Origin: UBA2965 sp036526135
GTDB taxonomy: Bacteria; Pseudomonadota; Gammaproteobacteria; Pseudomonadales; Azotimanducaceae
DNA: 22,923 bases
Reading direction: 5' to 3'
Assembly: GCA_036526135.1 (NCBI GenBank)
Contig: DATCZA010000058.1
Coordinates: 1-22,923, forward strand
Shown: positions 15,593-22,923 of the stretch, in pieces
How the letters are laid out: each line of letters opens with the position of its first letter
Position numbering within the stretch: the stretch's first letter is position 1
Notes under the pieces: model-generated
The model's input: only the letters and a program-made list of their open reading frames with translations
Told to the model about the DNA's origin: nothing
Databases searched by the model: none
Made by a program: the position numbers and the translations under genes

Positions 15593-16927
15593 ATGAGTGG
15601 ATCGGCTAAATTTGCCTTTACCCCTGCAGACAAAGTGCCGGACCCGGATCTGGGGACCGGACGGATTCCGGTCGATCGATACACGGACCCTGCTTTCCTC
15701 AAGCTCGAAGACGAGCGCATCTGGTCGAAGACCTGGCTTCTGGCGGGTGCGGCATGCGACGTGGCAGAGCCGGGCGAGTACTTCGTTTTCGAGAACCTGC
15801 GGGAGTCCATTCTCGTCACCCGCGGGGATGATGGGGAGGTCCGCGCTTTCTACAACGTCTGTCAGCATCGCGGGAACCGGCTCAAGCCTTCTGGGTGCGG
15901 TTACTCCGAGTATCTGCGCTGCGGCTTTCACGGCTGGGAATGGAACATGGACGGAAGCCTCAAGCACATTCCCGAGGCGCACGACTTCCCTCAGGGCACC
16001 CCGGCCGACGAGCTGGTGCTGCAACCCCTGCGTTGCGATACGTGGGGAGGGTTTGTCTGGGTCTCCATGGATCCGGACATCGAGCCTTTGCAGGACTATC
16101 TGGGGGTCATTCCGGATCATCTGGCTCCGTACGAGTTCGAGGACATGGTCCTGGTGTCTGATGAGACCGTGGAGTGGAACTGCAACTGGAAGACGTCCGT
16201 GGACATCTTCTCGGAGACCTATCACGTACGCGGCGTGCACCCGGAATCAGAGTACATCGCAGACGACGTGAACGTGCAGATGGACATCTACGGGCCCCAT
16301 TCCCGGTTCATCGCGCCCATGTACATACCCAGCCCTCGCAAGATCGGCGAAGACAGGGCCCTGAACCAGGTCATGGTCGACTATCTGAAGTCCGAAGGGT
16401 TTCCGGTGGAGGACTTCGACGGCAACGTCACCACGTTGCGCAGTGCGGTGGCTGCTCACAAGCGCGCGATGACCAACGAGAACGGGCTGGACTTTTCCAG
16501 GCTGACGGACGATCAGCTGACCGCCGACTACCACTACAACATCTTTCCCAACGTCACCTTCAATCTTTTCGGCGAGCAGATGTGGATGTTCCGGCACCGG
16601 CCGCATCCCACGGATCCGGACAAGATGTATTTCGACAGGATGATCTTCAACCGGGTCCCCAAGGGCGACGTCACCGCGACGGCCAACGCGGGCGCCGTCG
16701 ATCTTTTCGTGGAGCTTGGTGATGAGCAGGTTGAGGGTCGTCCGGAACACGTCTTCTACCGGTACGGCGAGAAATCGTCCGGCCTTCTGCTGGACCAGGA
16801 CGCTTCCTGCCTGGCGGGGGTTCAGCAGGGGCTTCACTCGCGAGGCATGAAGGGTTTCTGGATCTCGCAGCACGAGATACGCATCCGTAACTTCCACCAT
16901 TGGTGGGAAAGGTACATGGGTATCTGA
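15593..16927 (+). CDS. Rieske non-heme iron oxygenase, alpha subunit
   Basis: The protein has 444 residues. The Rieske [2Fe-2S] ligands are Cys90 and His92 (NVCQHRGN) and Cys110 and His113 (CGFHGWEW). The catalytic domain has NWKTSVDIFSETYHVRGVHPE, giving iron ligands His211 and His216 with Glu208 at the bridging position. Naphthalene dioxygenase has Asp there, while carnitine oxygenase CntA-like enzymes have Glu. YHYNIFPNVTFNLF is the usual segment lining the active site. No beta subunit, ferredoxin or reductase gene is nearby, so it is probably an alpha-only homotrimer fed by a reductase encoded elsewhere. The ATG has GGAGA 7 nt upstream. Substrate is unknown; quaternary amine or aromatic acid monooxygenation are possibilities. 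Confidence 0.93.
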   Translation: MSGSAKFAFTPADKVPDPDLGTGRIPVDRYTDPAFLKLEDERIWSKTWLLAGAACDVAEPGEYFVFENLRESILVTRGDDGEVRAFYNVCQHRGNRLKPSGCGYSEYLRCGFHGWEWNMDGSLKHIPEAHDFPQGTPADELVLQPLRCDTWGGFVWVSMDPDIEPLQDYLGVIPDHLAPYEFEDMVLVSDETVEWNCNWKTSVDIFSETYHVRGVHPESEYIADDVNVQMDIYGPHSRFIAPMYIPSPRKIGEDRALNQVMVDYLKSEGFPVEDFDGNVTTLRSAVAAHKRAMTNENGLDFSRLTDDQLTADYHYNIFPNVTFNLFGEQMWMFRHRPHPTDPDKMYFDRMIFNRVPKGDVTATANAGAVDLFVELGDEQVEGRPEHVFYRYGEKSSGLLLDQDASCLAGVQQGLHSRGMKGFWISQHEIRIRNFHHWWERYMGI

Positions 16928-16939
16928 AGCCAGTGCTGC

Positions 16940-17803
16940 CTATGGGCGGCGTTGACGATCGGCTCGGCGCTGCCGCAGCTCGTCTCCCTTGCGTGCGAGC
17001 TCTGCGCGGTTCCCTTCGGTGACTTCCATGTAGCGCTCGCGCCACTCGTCGCTGCCCCAGCTCTCTGCGCAGTATATGGTGGTCTGGCCGGTGTCTGCCG
17101 TCTCGAACAGCTCGAGACCCTGCCTGACGATGCGTTTCTGCATCGCCGCATCCCCCGGCCTGCCGCAGGGATTACCCAGGGGAAAGTCGACGAACAGGAA
17201 TCTCGGCACGCCGCAGTGCTCCACGATGTCCAGCGCGGAGCCGATGATCACCGTGGGCATGCCTTGCTCCTCTAAGTACCTCGCAACCAGACTCACGGTC
17301 TGGTGGCAGACGGGTCACAAGGGGATCAGGAGGGCAACGTCGGCCTCGTCTTGGAGGAGGCGGCGATGCAGCTCGGGCGCGTCCTTCTCTGAAGTGGCGC
17401 GCTGGCTGTACTCGGTCGGAGCACAGTGAAAGCGTTGCGCCAGCGTGCCGATGAAGCCCGCGGCTGCCTCGGTCTGCAGATGGTCGATGGGAAAGTACGA
17501 ATTCAGATCATCGAGATGGGTCGCCTGCTTGTCCCAGGACAGGTCGTCAGCGAACAGCTTGTCCGGTGCGGGCCTGGTCGGGCTCGAGACCACCCTGCGC
17601 GGCTCCAGGCTGGCGCGTGGATACGTGCTTGCCGTCGTGACCAGCCCGACGGTGCATTCGCTCAGCGGCCTGGGCAGAGGGGCGAAGGGTGCCGCGTCGT
17701 GGTGGGCGTAGCGGTAGGCGCGCTCGAAACCCTGGGCTTCGTAGTATGCCCGGGAGCGTCGCATGTAGGGTACCGGCTCTGCCGGCTTTTCACTGGTGCT
17801 CAT
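16940..17803 (-). CDS. Probable selenoprotein: glycine/sarcosine/betaine reductase selenoprotein B-like, with in-frame TGA as Sec163
   Basis: Reading through the TGA at 17317-17315 gives 287 residues from an ATG at 17803. Residues 1-162 end in ADVALLIPL; the frame then continues UPVCHQTVSLVARYLEEQG and IVEHCGVPRFLFVDFPLGNPCGRPGD to a TGA at 16942-16940. Position 163 is the U of a U-x-x-C pair (Cys166), the redox motif of GrdB/PrdB-type proteins, in which Sec or Cys occurs. Proteobacterial members of unknown function exist. A SECIS-like hairpin follows the TGA. The start overlaps the MscS gene stop by 4 bp. Anaerobic Stickland-type glycine reduction is unlikely without the other grd genes; a thiol redox role is inferred. 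The alternative is a nonsense mutation of a Cys codon. Confidence 0.8.
17286..17304 (-). promoter_or_regulatory. Bacterial SECIS-like hairpin downstream of the in-frame TGA
   Basis: In the minus-strand mRNA, ACCAGAC pairs perfectly with GUCUGGU around a CGUGA loop. One mismatch then three more pairs (UGC with GCG, including a U-G) extend the stem. The loop begins 17 nt after the UGA and its second base is G. Bacterial SECIS rules call for a small apical loop with a G in the first two positions, about 16-37 nt from the UGA. The hairpin lies within the coding region, as bacterial SECIS elements do. Confidence 0.7.
17315..17317 (-). other. Candidate selenocysteine codon (UGA)
   Basis: This in-frame TGA splits an otherwise continuous 288-codon frame. 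It is preceded by ALLIPL and followed by PVCHQ, so it sits at the first redox position of a U-x-x-C motif. TGA acts as an ordinary stop elsewhere in the window (for example in the ATGA overlaps), so a genome-wide reassignment does not explain it. Confidence 0.78.
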
Positions 17804-20214
17804 GCCGGCTTGGCGCCGAGCTCCGGCGGCACGTTCTTTATGTGCAGATCGCGCTGCGGGAATGGAATCTCGAGGCCTGCCTCGGCAAGAGCCCGGTTGA
17901 TGGCGACGTTCAGGCGATGCCGCATGCCGAATCCTTTGTCGAAGTCGTCGATCCACGCGAAGATCCTGAAGTTGAGCGAGCTTTCTCCAAAGGTCTCGAA
18001 CATGATGATCGGTGCGGGGTCTTCGAGGACGTCCTCGTCGCCGTCCACGACGCTGCGCAACACTTCGGTGACCCGTTCCGGGTCGCTGCCGTAGGCCACG
18101 CCGACCTCGAGTTCCAGACGTCGGCTGCGGTCCGAGAGCGTCCAGTTGATGACCTGGTTGGAGACGAGGTCGCCGTTGGGCACGATCACCTCCGAACCTC
18201 CGAAGGTGCGAACCCTGCTCGTCCGGATGCCTATCTGCACCACTTTCCCCATCAGCGGACCGACTTCCACCGTATCGCCCACCTGTATGGGGGCTTCGAA
18301 GATCAGGATCAGGCCCGAGACGAAGTTGTTGACCAGGTTCTGCAGGCCGAAGCCGATACCCACGCCGAGCGCGCCCACGATGAATGCCAGGCTGCTGAGG
18401 TCGATGCCCATGAAGCCCACGCCGAGCAGCAGGCCGATCAGGATGATCGAGTAGTGCAGCGTCATCGATATGGTGTTGGGAACGCCGCGGGGCAGCTGCA
18501 TTCGGGGGAGAACGTCATAGTTGAGAACGGCCCGGACGATCCGCGAAGCCCAGACGGCGGACAGCACCGCGATGACGAAGACCAGCACCCCCTGCAATGA
18601 CAGCGTAACCGAGCCGATCGACATCTCGGCGCCGACGATCGCGCCGATGGAGGCGATGACCCAGTCATCGATGCCGAACGCGCGGGTCGTTGCCCATGCC
18701 CACAGGAACATGGCCAGCACAACGAGCGGTCTGCGCAACGCCCGGTTGAGGCGATAGCGGTGATTGGCGATTGACCGTACGTTGTTCAGTGCGTCCAGGC
18801 TCAGCACGGCAACGATGATCTCGGAGACCGACGTGAGCCCCGCGAACAGCACCAGCAGCACCCCGGTGCTGGCCAGGACGCCGTTGACCAGGACCTGCGA
18901 CAAGTACACGTACCCGGCGACGTTGGCGATGCAGCTGAGCACCAGAAGGGCGATGCCCGTCCACATCCCGCTGACCAGGATCGGACGGGGCATGCGCCAG
19001 GCGAGCATGGCGCTCAACGTATGGGGTCGTCGGGCCAGCATCACGAGAACGATGGCGCCCAAGGCAAGGAGCAGGTAGACGAGACGTGGCAGCGCGTCGG
19101 TCACGCGGAAGCCGCTGATCAGATCCTCCACCACGTTCAGTATCAGGAATGCTATCGCCCCGGCTCGCAGTCTTTTGTCGAGGAAACCGACGAGGACGAA
19201 CCCGGTCACGATCGAGGCAATCGCCACGAAGACGGTACGCACGGCGACTGGCGCCCCGGCGTAGATCGCCACGCCCAAAAGCATCCAGATGAGGAGCCCG
19301 GTCGACGTGGGGCGGGCCAGAGCGCCCGTCGGGGATTGCAGTGCCGTCGCCTTGAGCTTCGTAAGCAGGAACAGCAGCAGTGGAAGCAGGAGGAAGTGAC
19401 CGCCGATGATCGCCTGGGAGGTTTCTACCCAGGTTGCGTAGTCGCGACGCAGCGTGCCGACGAAGTCCCGACCCGCTTTCTCCGAAGAGCTGCTGAGATG
19501 TTCGGATTTCATCAGCCAGACCGGGGCCGCATTCGCTTCCAGCAGCTGCCCGCGCCGGGACCGCCCGTAGCTGTCGAAGCGTTCCTGCAGCGACCGGGCG
19601 ACGTCGAGCACCCCGAGCGCCTCGTTCTGGAGCTCCACGGTTTCGTTCAGCTTGGCGTTTATCCGGTTCTCCAGGCCTGCACCGGTCGCCAGGATCCTCG
19701 CGATACGCTGGCTGATGGCTTCCGGAATGTCCGTGATCTCGCCCTGTATCCGCTGCCACTGGGCCGTCGTCTGGCGGATCTCTTCGAGTTTGGCTTCCAT
19801 GGCGAGAGCGTGGTCCGACAGGGCGGTGGTTACCGCCTCTGCTCTGACGGCGAGCGCTCGGGCTTTCACCAGCGAACCGTCGAACGAGGCGTCTGCGCCT
19901 CTCCCGTCGATGTTTTCGGTGATGCTGATCAGCTCATCGGTCTGAATCTGCAGGGCGTCCAGCTCTGCGGCGTCGTCGGCGAGCTGGCCCAGCTCGTTGA
20001 TTTCTCCTGAGATGCGATCCAGGGACGTCAACGTTGCCTGGGTGCGGCTGGTGAGGTCCGTGGTTGGCTGGACTTCCGCGGGCGTCCCCTGGGATCCGGC
20101 GGCATCCGGGCTTGTGGTCTGCTGCGCTGACGCGTGGCCGGGCCAACTAGCGAGCCAGATGAAGCACGACGCCATGATCAATCTGTGGCGACCCAGCGAT
20201 CGACGCATCACCAT
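17800..20214 (-). CDS. Large MscS-family mechanosensitive ion channel
   Basis: The product has 804 residues from the ATG at 20214, preferred over a TTG at 20265 because a promoter-like sequence covers 20237-20265. A signal peptide (MASCFIWLASWPGHASA) is followed by a helical, probably coiled-coil periplasmic region of about 200 residues. Several transmembrane helices follow, then the MscS pore helix LAFIVGALGVGIGFGLQNLVNNF at about 609-631, the beta domain (APIQVGDTVEV, VRTFGGSEVIVPNGDLVSNQVINW) and the alpha-beta C-terminal domain. This is the MscK/YbdG-type large architecture, which opens under membrane tension to release solutes in hypoosmotic shock. Its stop overlaps the start of the selenoprotein gene, so the two are co-translated. 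Confidence 0.93.
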   Translation of the reverse strand: MVMRRSLGRHRLIMASCFIWLASWPGHASAQQTTSPDAAGSQGTPAEVQPTTDLTSRTQATLTSLDRISGEINELGQLADDAAELDALQIQTDELISITENIDGRGADASFDGSLVKARALAVRAEAVTTALSDHALAMEAKLEEIRQTTAQWQRIQGEITDIPEAISQRIARILATGAGLENRINAKLNETVELQNEALGVLDVARSLQERFDSYGRSRRGQLLEANAAPVWLMKSEHLSSSSEKAGRDFVGTLRRDYATWVETSQAIIGGHFLLLPLLLFLLTKLKATALQSPTGALARPTSTGLLIWMLLGVAIYAGAPVAVRTVFVAIASIVTGFVLVGFLDKRLRAGAIAFLILNVVEDLISGFRVTDALPRLVYLLLALGAIVLVMLARRPHTLSAMLAWRMPRPILVSGMWTGIALLVLSCIANVAGYVYLSQVLVNGVLASTGVLLVLFAGLTSVSEIIVAVLSLDALNNVRSIANHRYRLNRALRRPLVVLAMFLWAWATTRAFGIDDWVIASIGAIVGAEMSIGSVTLSLQGVLVFVIAVLSAVWASRIVRAVLNYDVLPRMQLPRGVPNTISMTLHYSIILIGLLLGVGFMGIDLSSLAFIVGALGVGIGFGLQNLVNNFVSGLILIFEAPIQVGDTVEVGPLMGKVVQIGIRTSRVRTFGGSEVIVPNGDLVSNQVINWTLSDRSRRLELEVGVAYGSDPERVTEVLRSVVDGDEDVLEDPAPIIMFETFGESSLNFRIFAWIDDFDKGFGMRHRLNVAINRALAEAGLEIPFPQRDLHIKNVPPELGAKPA

Positions 20215-20236
20215 GGCCCTTTGGGGAAAGTGGCGA

Positions 20237-20265
20237 AGTTTAGGGGCGAAGCTTCCTGGTCTCAA
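20237..20265 (-). promoter_or_regulatory. Candidate sigma-70 promoter of the MscS-selenoprotein transcript
   Basis: On the minus strand TTGAGA (20265-20260), a 17-bp spacer and TAAACT (20242-20237) form a good promoter pair. Transcription would begin near 20230, only about 16 nt before the ATG at 20214, which has AAAGGG upstream. This supports 20214 as the start and would make the selenoprotein the second gene of a two-gene transcript. Confidence 0.5.
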
Positions 20266-20352
20266 CCGGTACCCAGGCGCGCACGTTGACGAGCCGATCC
20301 ACGGGCCAATCGCGATCGCGCGGGGGCTCCTTCCAGGGCGGGAGGATCCTGA

Positions 20353-21696
20353 TCAGGCCGTGACGACTTCGCTCGAATCGCCGGCTGCCAGCTGCTTGAG
20401 CGTGAGCCCGCCGAGCGCACGATCTCTGCCGGAACCGCCGGCTGCCTCGATCGTCACGATGTCCTCGTCAGCGCCCAGGGCGGGCGCGTAGGTTCCGGGT
20501 GGCTGGTATGTCTCCACCCGCTGAAGCACCTCGGCGACGGTGGTGGTGTCCAGGGGAAGGGCGGGAATGTAGGAAGGCTTGGGCTCGTCCGTCTCCGCGA
20601 GCACGTCCAGCGCCACGAGAAGCTCGAGGCAGTGCTCCAGGGCATTGGCTGGGATGCGATAGCTCGCCGTCAGCTCGTCGAGGGTATAGGGCTTCTTCTT
20701 CTCGTAATGCCGGCGACCGATCTTGGCGAGCAGCGATAGCACGTAGCGGGTGGTCAGCTGCTGGCTGAAGTGCACCTCCTTCGAGCCCGAGGCGATGACC
20801 TCCGGATGCTGCCGATAGAAGGCGATGCTTGCTCCTATGAGAAGAATCAGCCAGTTCAGATACAGCCAGATGAGAAAGAATATGGCCGTAGCAAACGTGG
20901 CGTAGATCAGCTGGTAGCGGGAGGCGCCGCTGGCGTAGGAGGCAAATCCGAAGCCCAGGAGCTCCCAGAGGACGCCGGCGACGATGCCGCCAGTTAATGC
21001 CGCCGAGATTCGCACTCTCGTATTGGGGATGAAGACGTACAGGAAGGTGAACGCGCCGATGACGAAGACGAACGGCAGAAGCCTGACGACAATCTGGATG
21101 GCCGGGCCGACCACGGCGATCTCCTGGACGTGGGTCATCACGGTGGTGCTCATGATCGAGCCCGTCAGGGCGATGGCAGTAAAGATGAGCAGCGGCCCGA
21201 TGGTGATGGCGGAGAGGAAGGTGGTGAAACGTTCCCCGAACGTTCTGGGCGTGCGAATGCGCCAGGTGTGATTGAATGAATCCTCGATCTTCTGCATCAG
21301 CGAAACCACGGTGTAGAGCAGAAACAGCAGACCGACCGCGCCCAGCACGCCCACGTTCATGTTGTTGACGAAGGTGATCAGGTTTTCCGTCAGCTCGAGG
21401 GCCTTTTCCTCGCCCAGAGGCGCCAGCGCTGCACGTAAAGTCTCGTCGAGCTGATTCTGGACCCCGAATCCCTTGAGAATCGAGAAGCTCAGCGCGAGCA
21501 GCGGCACCATGGAGAGCAGCGTCGTGTACACGAGGCTCATGGCTCTCAGGCTGATGTCACCGTGAAAGATGTCCCGGAACAGGAGCATGAGCGTTCGGGC
21601 CATGCCCACCAGCACGCGCTGCCATGGGGGAGCCTGCCGATAGTCCGGCTCCCAGAGATAGCGCTGCTCGAACGATGTGAGAGTGTTGAGATCCAA
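20353..21696 (-). CDS. YihY/virulence factor BrkB family membrane protein
   Basis: The frame is open from a TTG at 21750 (465 residues). I prefer the TTG at 21696 (447 residues) because GGGGG lies 6-10 nt upstream and protein-like sequence begins there (LDLNTLTSFEQRYLWEPDYR); the start remains uncertain. The core has about six transmembrane helices, including MSLVYTTLLSMVPLLALSF, NVGVLGAVGLLFLLYTVVSLM and FFLIWLYLNWLILLIGA, and the family hallmark IEDSFNHTWRI. A C-terminal cytoplasmic extension of about 140 residues (from roughly QQLTTRYVLSLLAKIG) resembles a winged-helix-like tail and ends in a Gly/Ala-rich linker. The family was once called RNase BN but is not that nuclease; its function is unsettled. 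Confidence 0.9.
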   Translation of the reverse strand: MDLNTLTSFEQRYLWEPDYRQAPPWQRVLVGMARTLMLLFRDIFHGDISLRAMSLVYTTLLSMVPLLALSFSILKGFGVQNQLDETLRAALAPLGEEKALELTENLITFVNNMNVGVLGAVGLLFLLYTVVSLMQKIEDSFNHTWRIRTPRTFGERFTTFLSAITIGPLLIFTAIALTGSIMSTTVMTHVQEIAVVGPAIQIVVRLLPFVFVIGAFTFLYVFIPNTRVRISAALTGGIVAGVLWELLGFGFASYASGASRYQLIYATFATAIFFLIWLYLNWLILLIGASIAFYRQHPEVIASGSKEVHFSQQLTTRYVLSLLAKIGRRHYEKKKPYTLDELTASYRIPANALEHCLELLVALDVLAETDEPKPSYIPALPLDTTTVAEVLQRVETYQPPGTYAPALGADEDIVTIEAAGGSGRDRALGGLTLKQLAAGDSSEVVTA

Positions 21697-21866
21697 GTGC
21701 GTCCCCCTGCCCGTGGAGTGAAGGGAAAGGGATTTCCCGGGTGCCGTCAAGGCCCCTCGCCCAGGCGGGTGCGCCCATACGACGCGGCCGCGCCGCGCGC
21801 TGCTTAGCCGTAGCGAGGTTTGCCGGGCTGGGCTAGATTAGGGCAAAGGGTTTCTGGAGAGGGAGA

Positions 21867-22745
21867 ATGTCAGACGCGCAGGCTCGCGGGCTACCGCCGG
21901 ACGATCCCACCACGCTGATCACGCCGGAGCTGATCGAGCAGTATCGGCGCGATGGCGTCATCTGCGTTCGAAACGCCCTTCATCCGGAGTGGCTGATGCT
22001 GCTGGAGATGGGTCTCGAGCGCATCATGGCCGACCCCGGCCAGCAGAAGCATCTGTTCTATCGGGGCGAGCCTGGGGAATTCATCGAAACCATACGCAAC
22101 TTCGACGTGGCGCCCGAGATCCGGCGGCTCATATACGACTCGCCCATTGCCGACATGATCGGCAAGCTCATCGGTTCCGGAAACATCTGGCTTTACTCGG
22201 ACGAGTTCTTCGTGAAGGAAGGCGGCGGGTGTGAGCGGACGCCGTGGCATCAGGATCTGCCGTATTGGCCGCTGGAAGGAGAGCAGATCGCCTCGATGTG
22301 GATCTCTCTGGATCCGCTGCCCCGGGAAGATTGCCTGGAGTATGTGGCGGGCTCCCACCAGGGCCCCATGTTCGATGGTTTCGACCCCCAGCGGGTAACG
22401 GAGGACCCGACCCTTCCGCATTACGGCGAGGGGCTGCCCCCGCTGCCGGACATCGAGGCGGATCGAGCCAGCTTCAACATCGTCTCCTGGGAAATCGGTC
22501 CCGGGGATGTGATCCTCGCGCATCCGGGCGTTCTGCATGGTGGCGGTGCGACCGGGATCGCGGATCGTCGCAGAGCGATCACCGTTCGCTGTTACGGGGA
22601 CGACGTCGTCTACGCCACCCGGCCGCCCACGCGGCCCACGGTGCCCCTCACGCCGGGCCTCGGTCTAAAGCTGAAACCGGGAGACCCGCTGCGCCATCCT
22701 TACTATCCGCGGCTGCGCCCGCTTCCCGAGCACCAGCGGGTCTGA
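21867..22745 (+). CDS. Phytanoyl-CoA dioxygenase (PhyH) family Fe(II)/2-oxoglutarate oxygenase
   Basis: The protein has 292 residues. WHQDLPYW gives the His128-x-Asp130 iron pair, HPGVLHGGG supplies the distal ligand (His224 is most likely), and DRRRAITVRCYGDD carries the arginine that binds 2-oxoglutarate. This completes the facial triad, so it should be active. ASMWISLDPLPREDCLEYVAGSHQG is the conserved PhyH strand pair. PhyH-like enzymes in bacteria hydroxylate or halogenate varied small molecules; the substrate here is not evident. GGGAG lies about 5 nt before the ATG. It diverges from the YihY gene and converges with a partial amidohydrolase gene. Confidence 0.92.
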   Translation: MSDAQARGLPPDDPTTLITPELIEQYRRDGVICVRNALHPEWLMLLEMGLERIMADPGQQKHLFYRGEPGEFIETIRNFDVAPEIRRLIYDSPIADMIGKLIGSGNIWLYSDEFFVKEGGGCERTPWHQDLPYWPLEGEQIASMWISLDPLPREDCLEYVAGSHQGPMFDGFDPQRVTEDPTLPHYGEGLPPLPDIEADRASFNIVSWEIGPGDVILAHPGVLHGGGATGIADRRRAITVRCYGDDVVYATRPPTRPTVPLTPGLGLKLKPGDPLRHPYYPRLRPLPEHQRV

Positions 22746-22814
22746 GGAGGGATCAGCGGGCGCATCGACCCCTGCGGGTCCGCTCGTTGCGCTCTGCCCG
22801 TGTGCGGCGGATGC

Positions 22815-22923
22815 CTATCCTGCGGATACCGCAGCCAGCGGGGTAGGCAGCTCCCCGCTCACCAGCTGCCCGCCTTTCAGCACTGCCTGAACGCTCTCAG
22901 GCCGCGTCAGCACGCGAATGTCC
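22815..22923 (-). CDS. C-terminus of an amidohydrolase-like protein (partial, 5' end outside window)
   Basis: The last 109 bases read on the minus strand give DIRVLTRPESVQAVLKGGQLV, then a short tail ending at a TAG at 22817-22815. The pattern D-I-x-V-L-x-x-P-x-x-I/V-x-x-V-x-K-G-G is the usual C-terminal strand of imidazolonepropionase-like amidohydrolases, where the chain returns to the small beta-sandwich domain. Only 36 residues are visible, so the class is likely but the specific enzyme cannot be named. It converges with the PhyH-like gene. Confidence 0.65.
   Translation of the reverse strand, partial: DIRVLTRPESVQAVLKGGQLVSGELPTPLAAVSAG

Noticed and set aside
16940..17803. Simple nonsense-mutated pseudogene as the explanation of the TGA
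   Set aside because: The frame after the TGA keeps family-like sequence, the TGA is exactly at the redox position, and a SECIS-like hairpin follows. It remains the main alternative and is testable.
22767..22780. GACCC-CTGC-GGGTC hairpin between the convergent PhyH-like and amidohydrolase genes
   Set aside because: The stem is only 5 bp and no T-tract follows on either strand, so it was not called a terminator.

Overview
The window is GC-rich (roughly 60-65% by eye) and gene-dense, with many ATGA stop/start overlaps and clear Shine-Dalgarno sequences. Gene content is typical of an environmental proteobacterium (Pseudomonadota): molybdenum hydroxylase, Rieske oxygenase, glutathione transferases, DUF3604, MscS and YihY membrane proteins, and an F420-type luciferase-like oxidoreductase. 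This taxonomic call is an inference from content. I see no tRNA, rRNA, CRISPR array, transposase or integrase.

Layout. (1) Positions 1-5728, minus strand: an operon for a three-subunit molybdenum hydroxylase (FAD, 2Fe-2S and molybdopterin subunits), then a MoaD/ThiS-like protein, a double-domain carboxymuconolactone decarboxylase homologue and an amidohydrolase that runs off the left edge. (2) 5958-9496, plus: a secreted DUF3604 protein, an Asp/Glu/hydantoin-racemase-like protein lacking both family cysteines, and two tandem SnoaL/NTF2-like paralogues. (3) 9539-12375: a quinone-oxidoreductase-type MDR enzyme, a RidA-like protein lacking the canonical arginine, and two overlapping glutathione transferase genes of different subfamilies. 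(4) 12523-14676, plus: a membrane-anchored putative split-barrel protein, an Rv3520c-like LLM oxidoreductase and a PNPOx-like flavoprotein. (5) 14682-15592: a decayed methyltransferase-like gene and a sparse stretch. (6) 15593-16927: a Rieske oxygenase alpha subunit. (7) 16940-21696, minus: a glycine/sarcosine/betaine reductase selenoprotein B-like gene interrupted by an in-frame TGA, a large MscS channel overlapping it by 4 bp, and a YihY/BrkB membrane protein. (8) 21867 to the end: a phytanoyl-CoA dioxygenase-like gene and the C-terminus of a second amidohydrolase.

The most interesting item is the probable selenoprotein at 16940-17803. Its TGA sits exactly at the U of a U-x-x-C redox motif. 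The frame continues for 124 conserved-looking residues, and a 7-bp hairpin with a CGUGA loop lies 17 nt downstream, matching published rules for bacterial SECIS elements. Ordinary gene calling would split it into two hypothetical proteins or call it a pseudogene. The rest reads as accessory catabolism (hydroxylation, ring or side-chain oxidation, hydrolysis, glutathione conjugation), but no substrate can be named from sequence alone.
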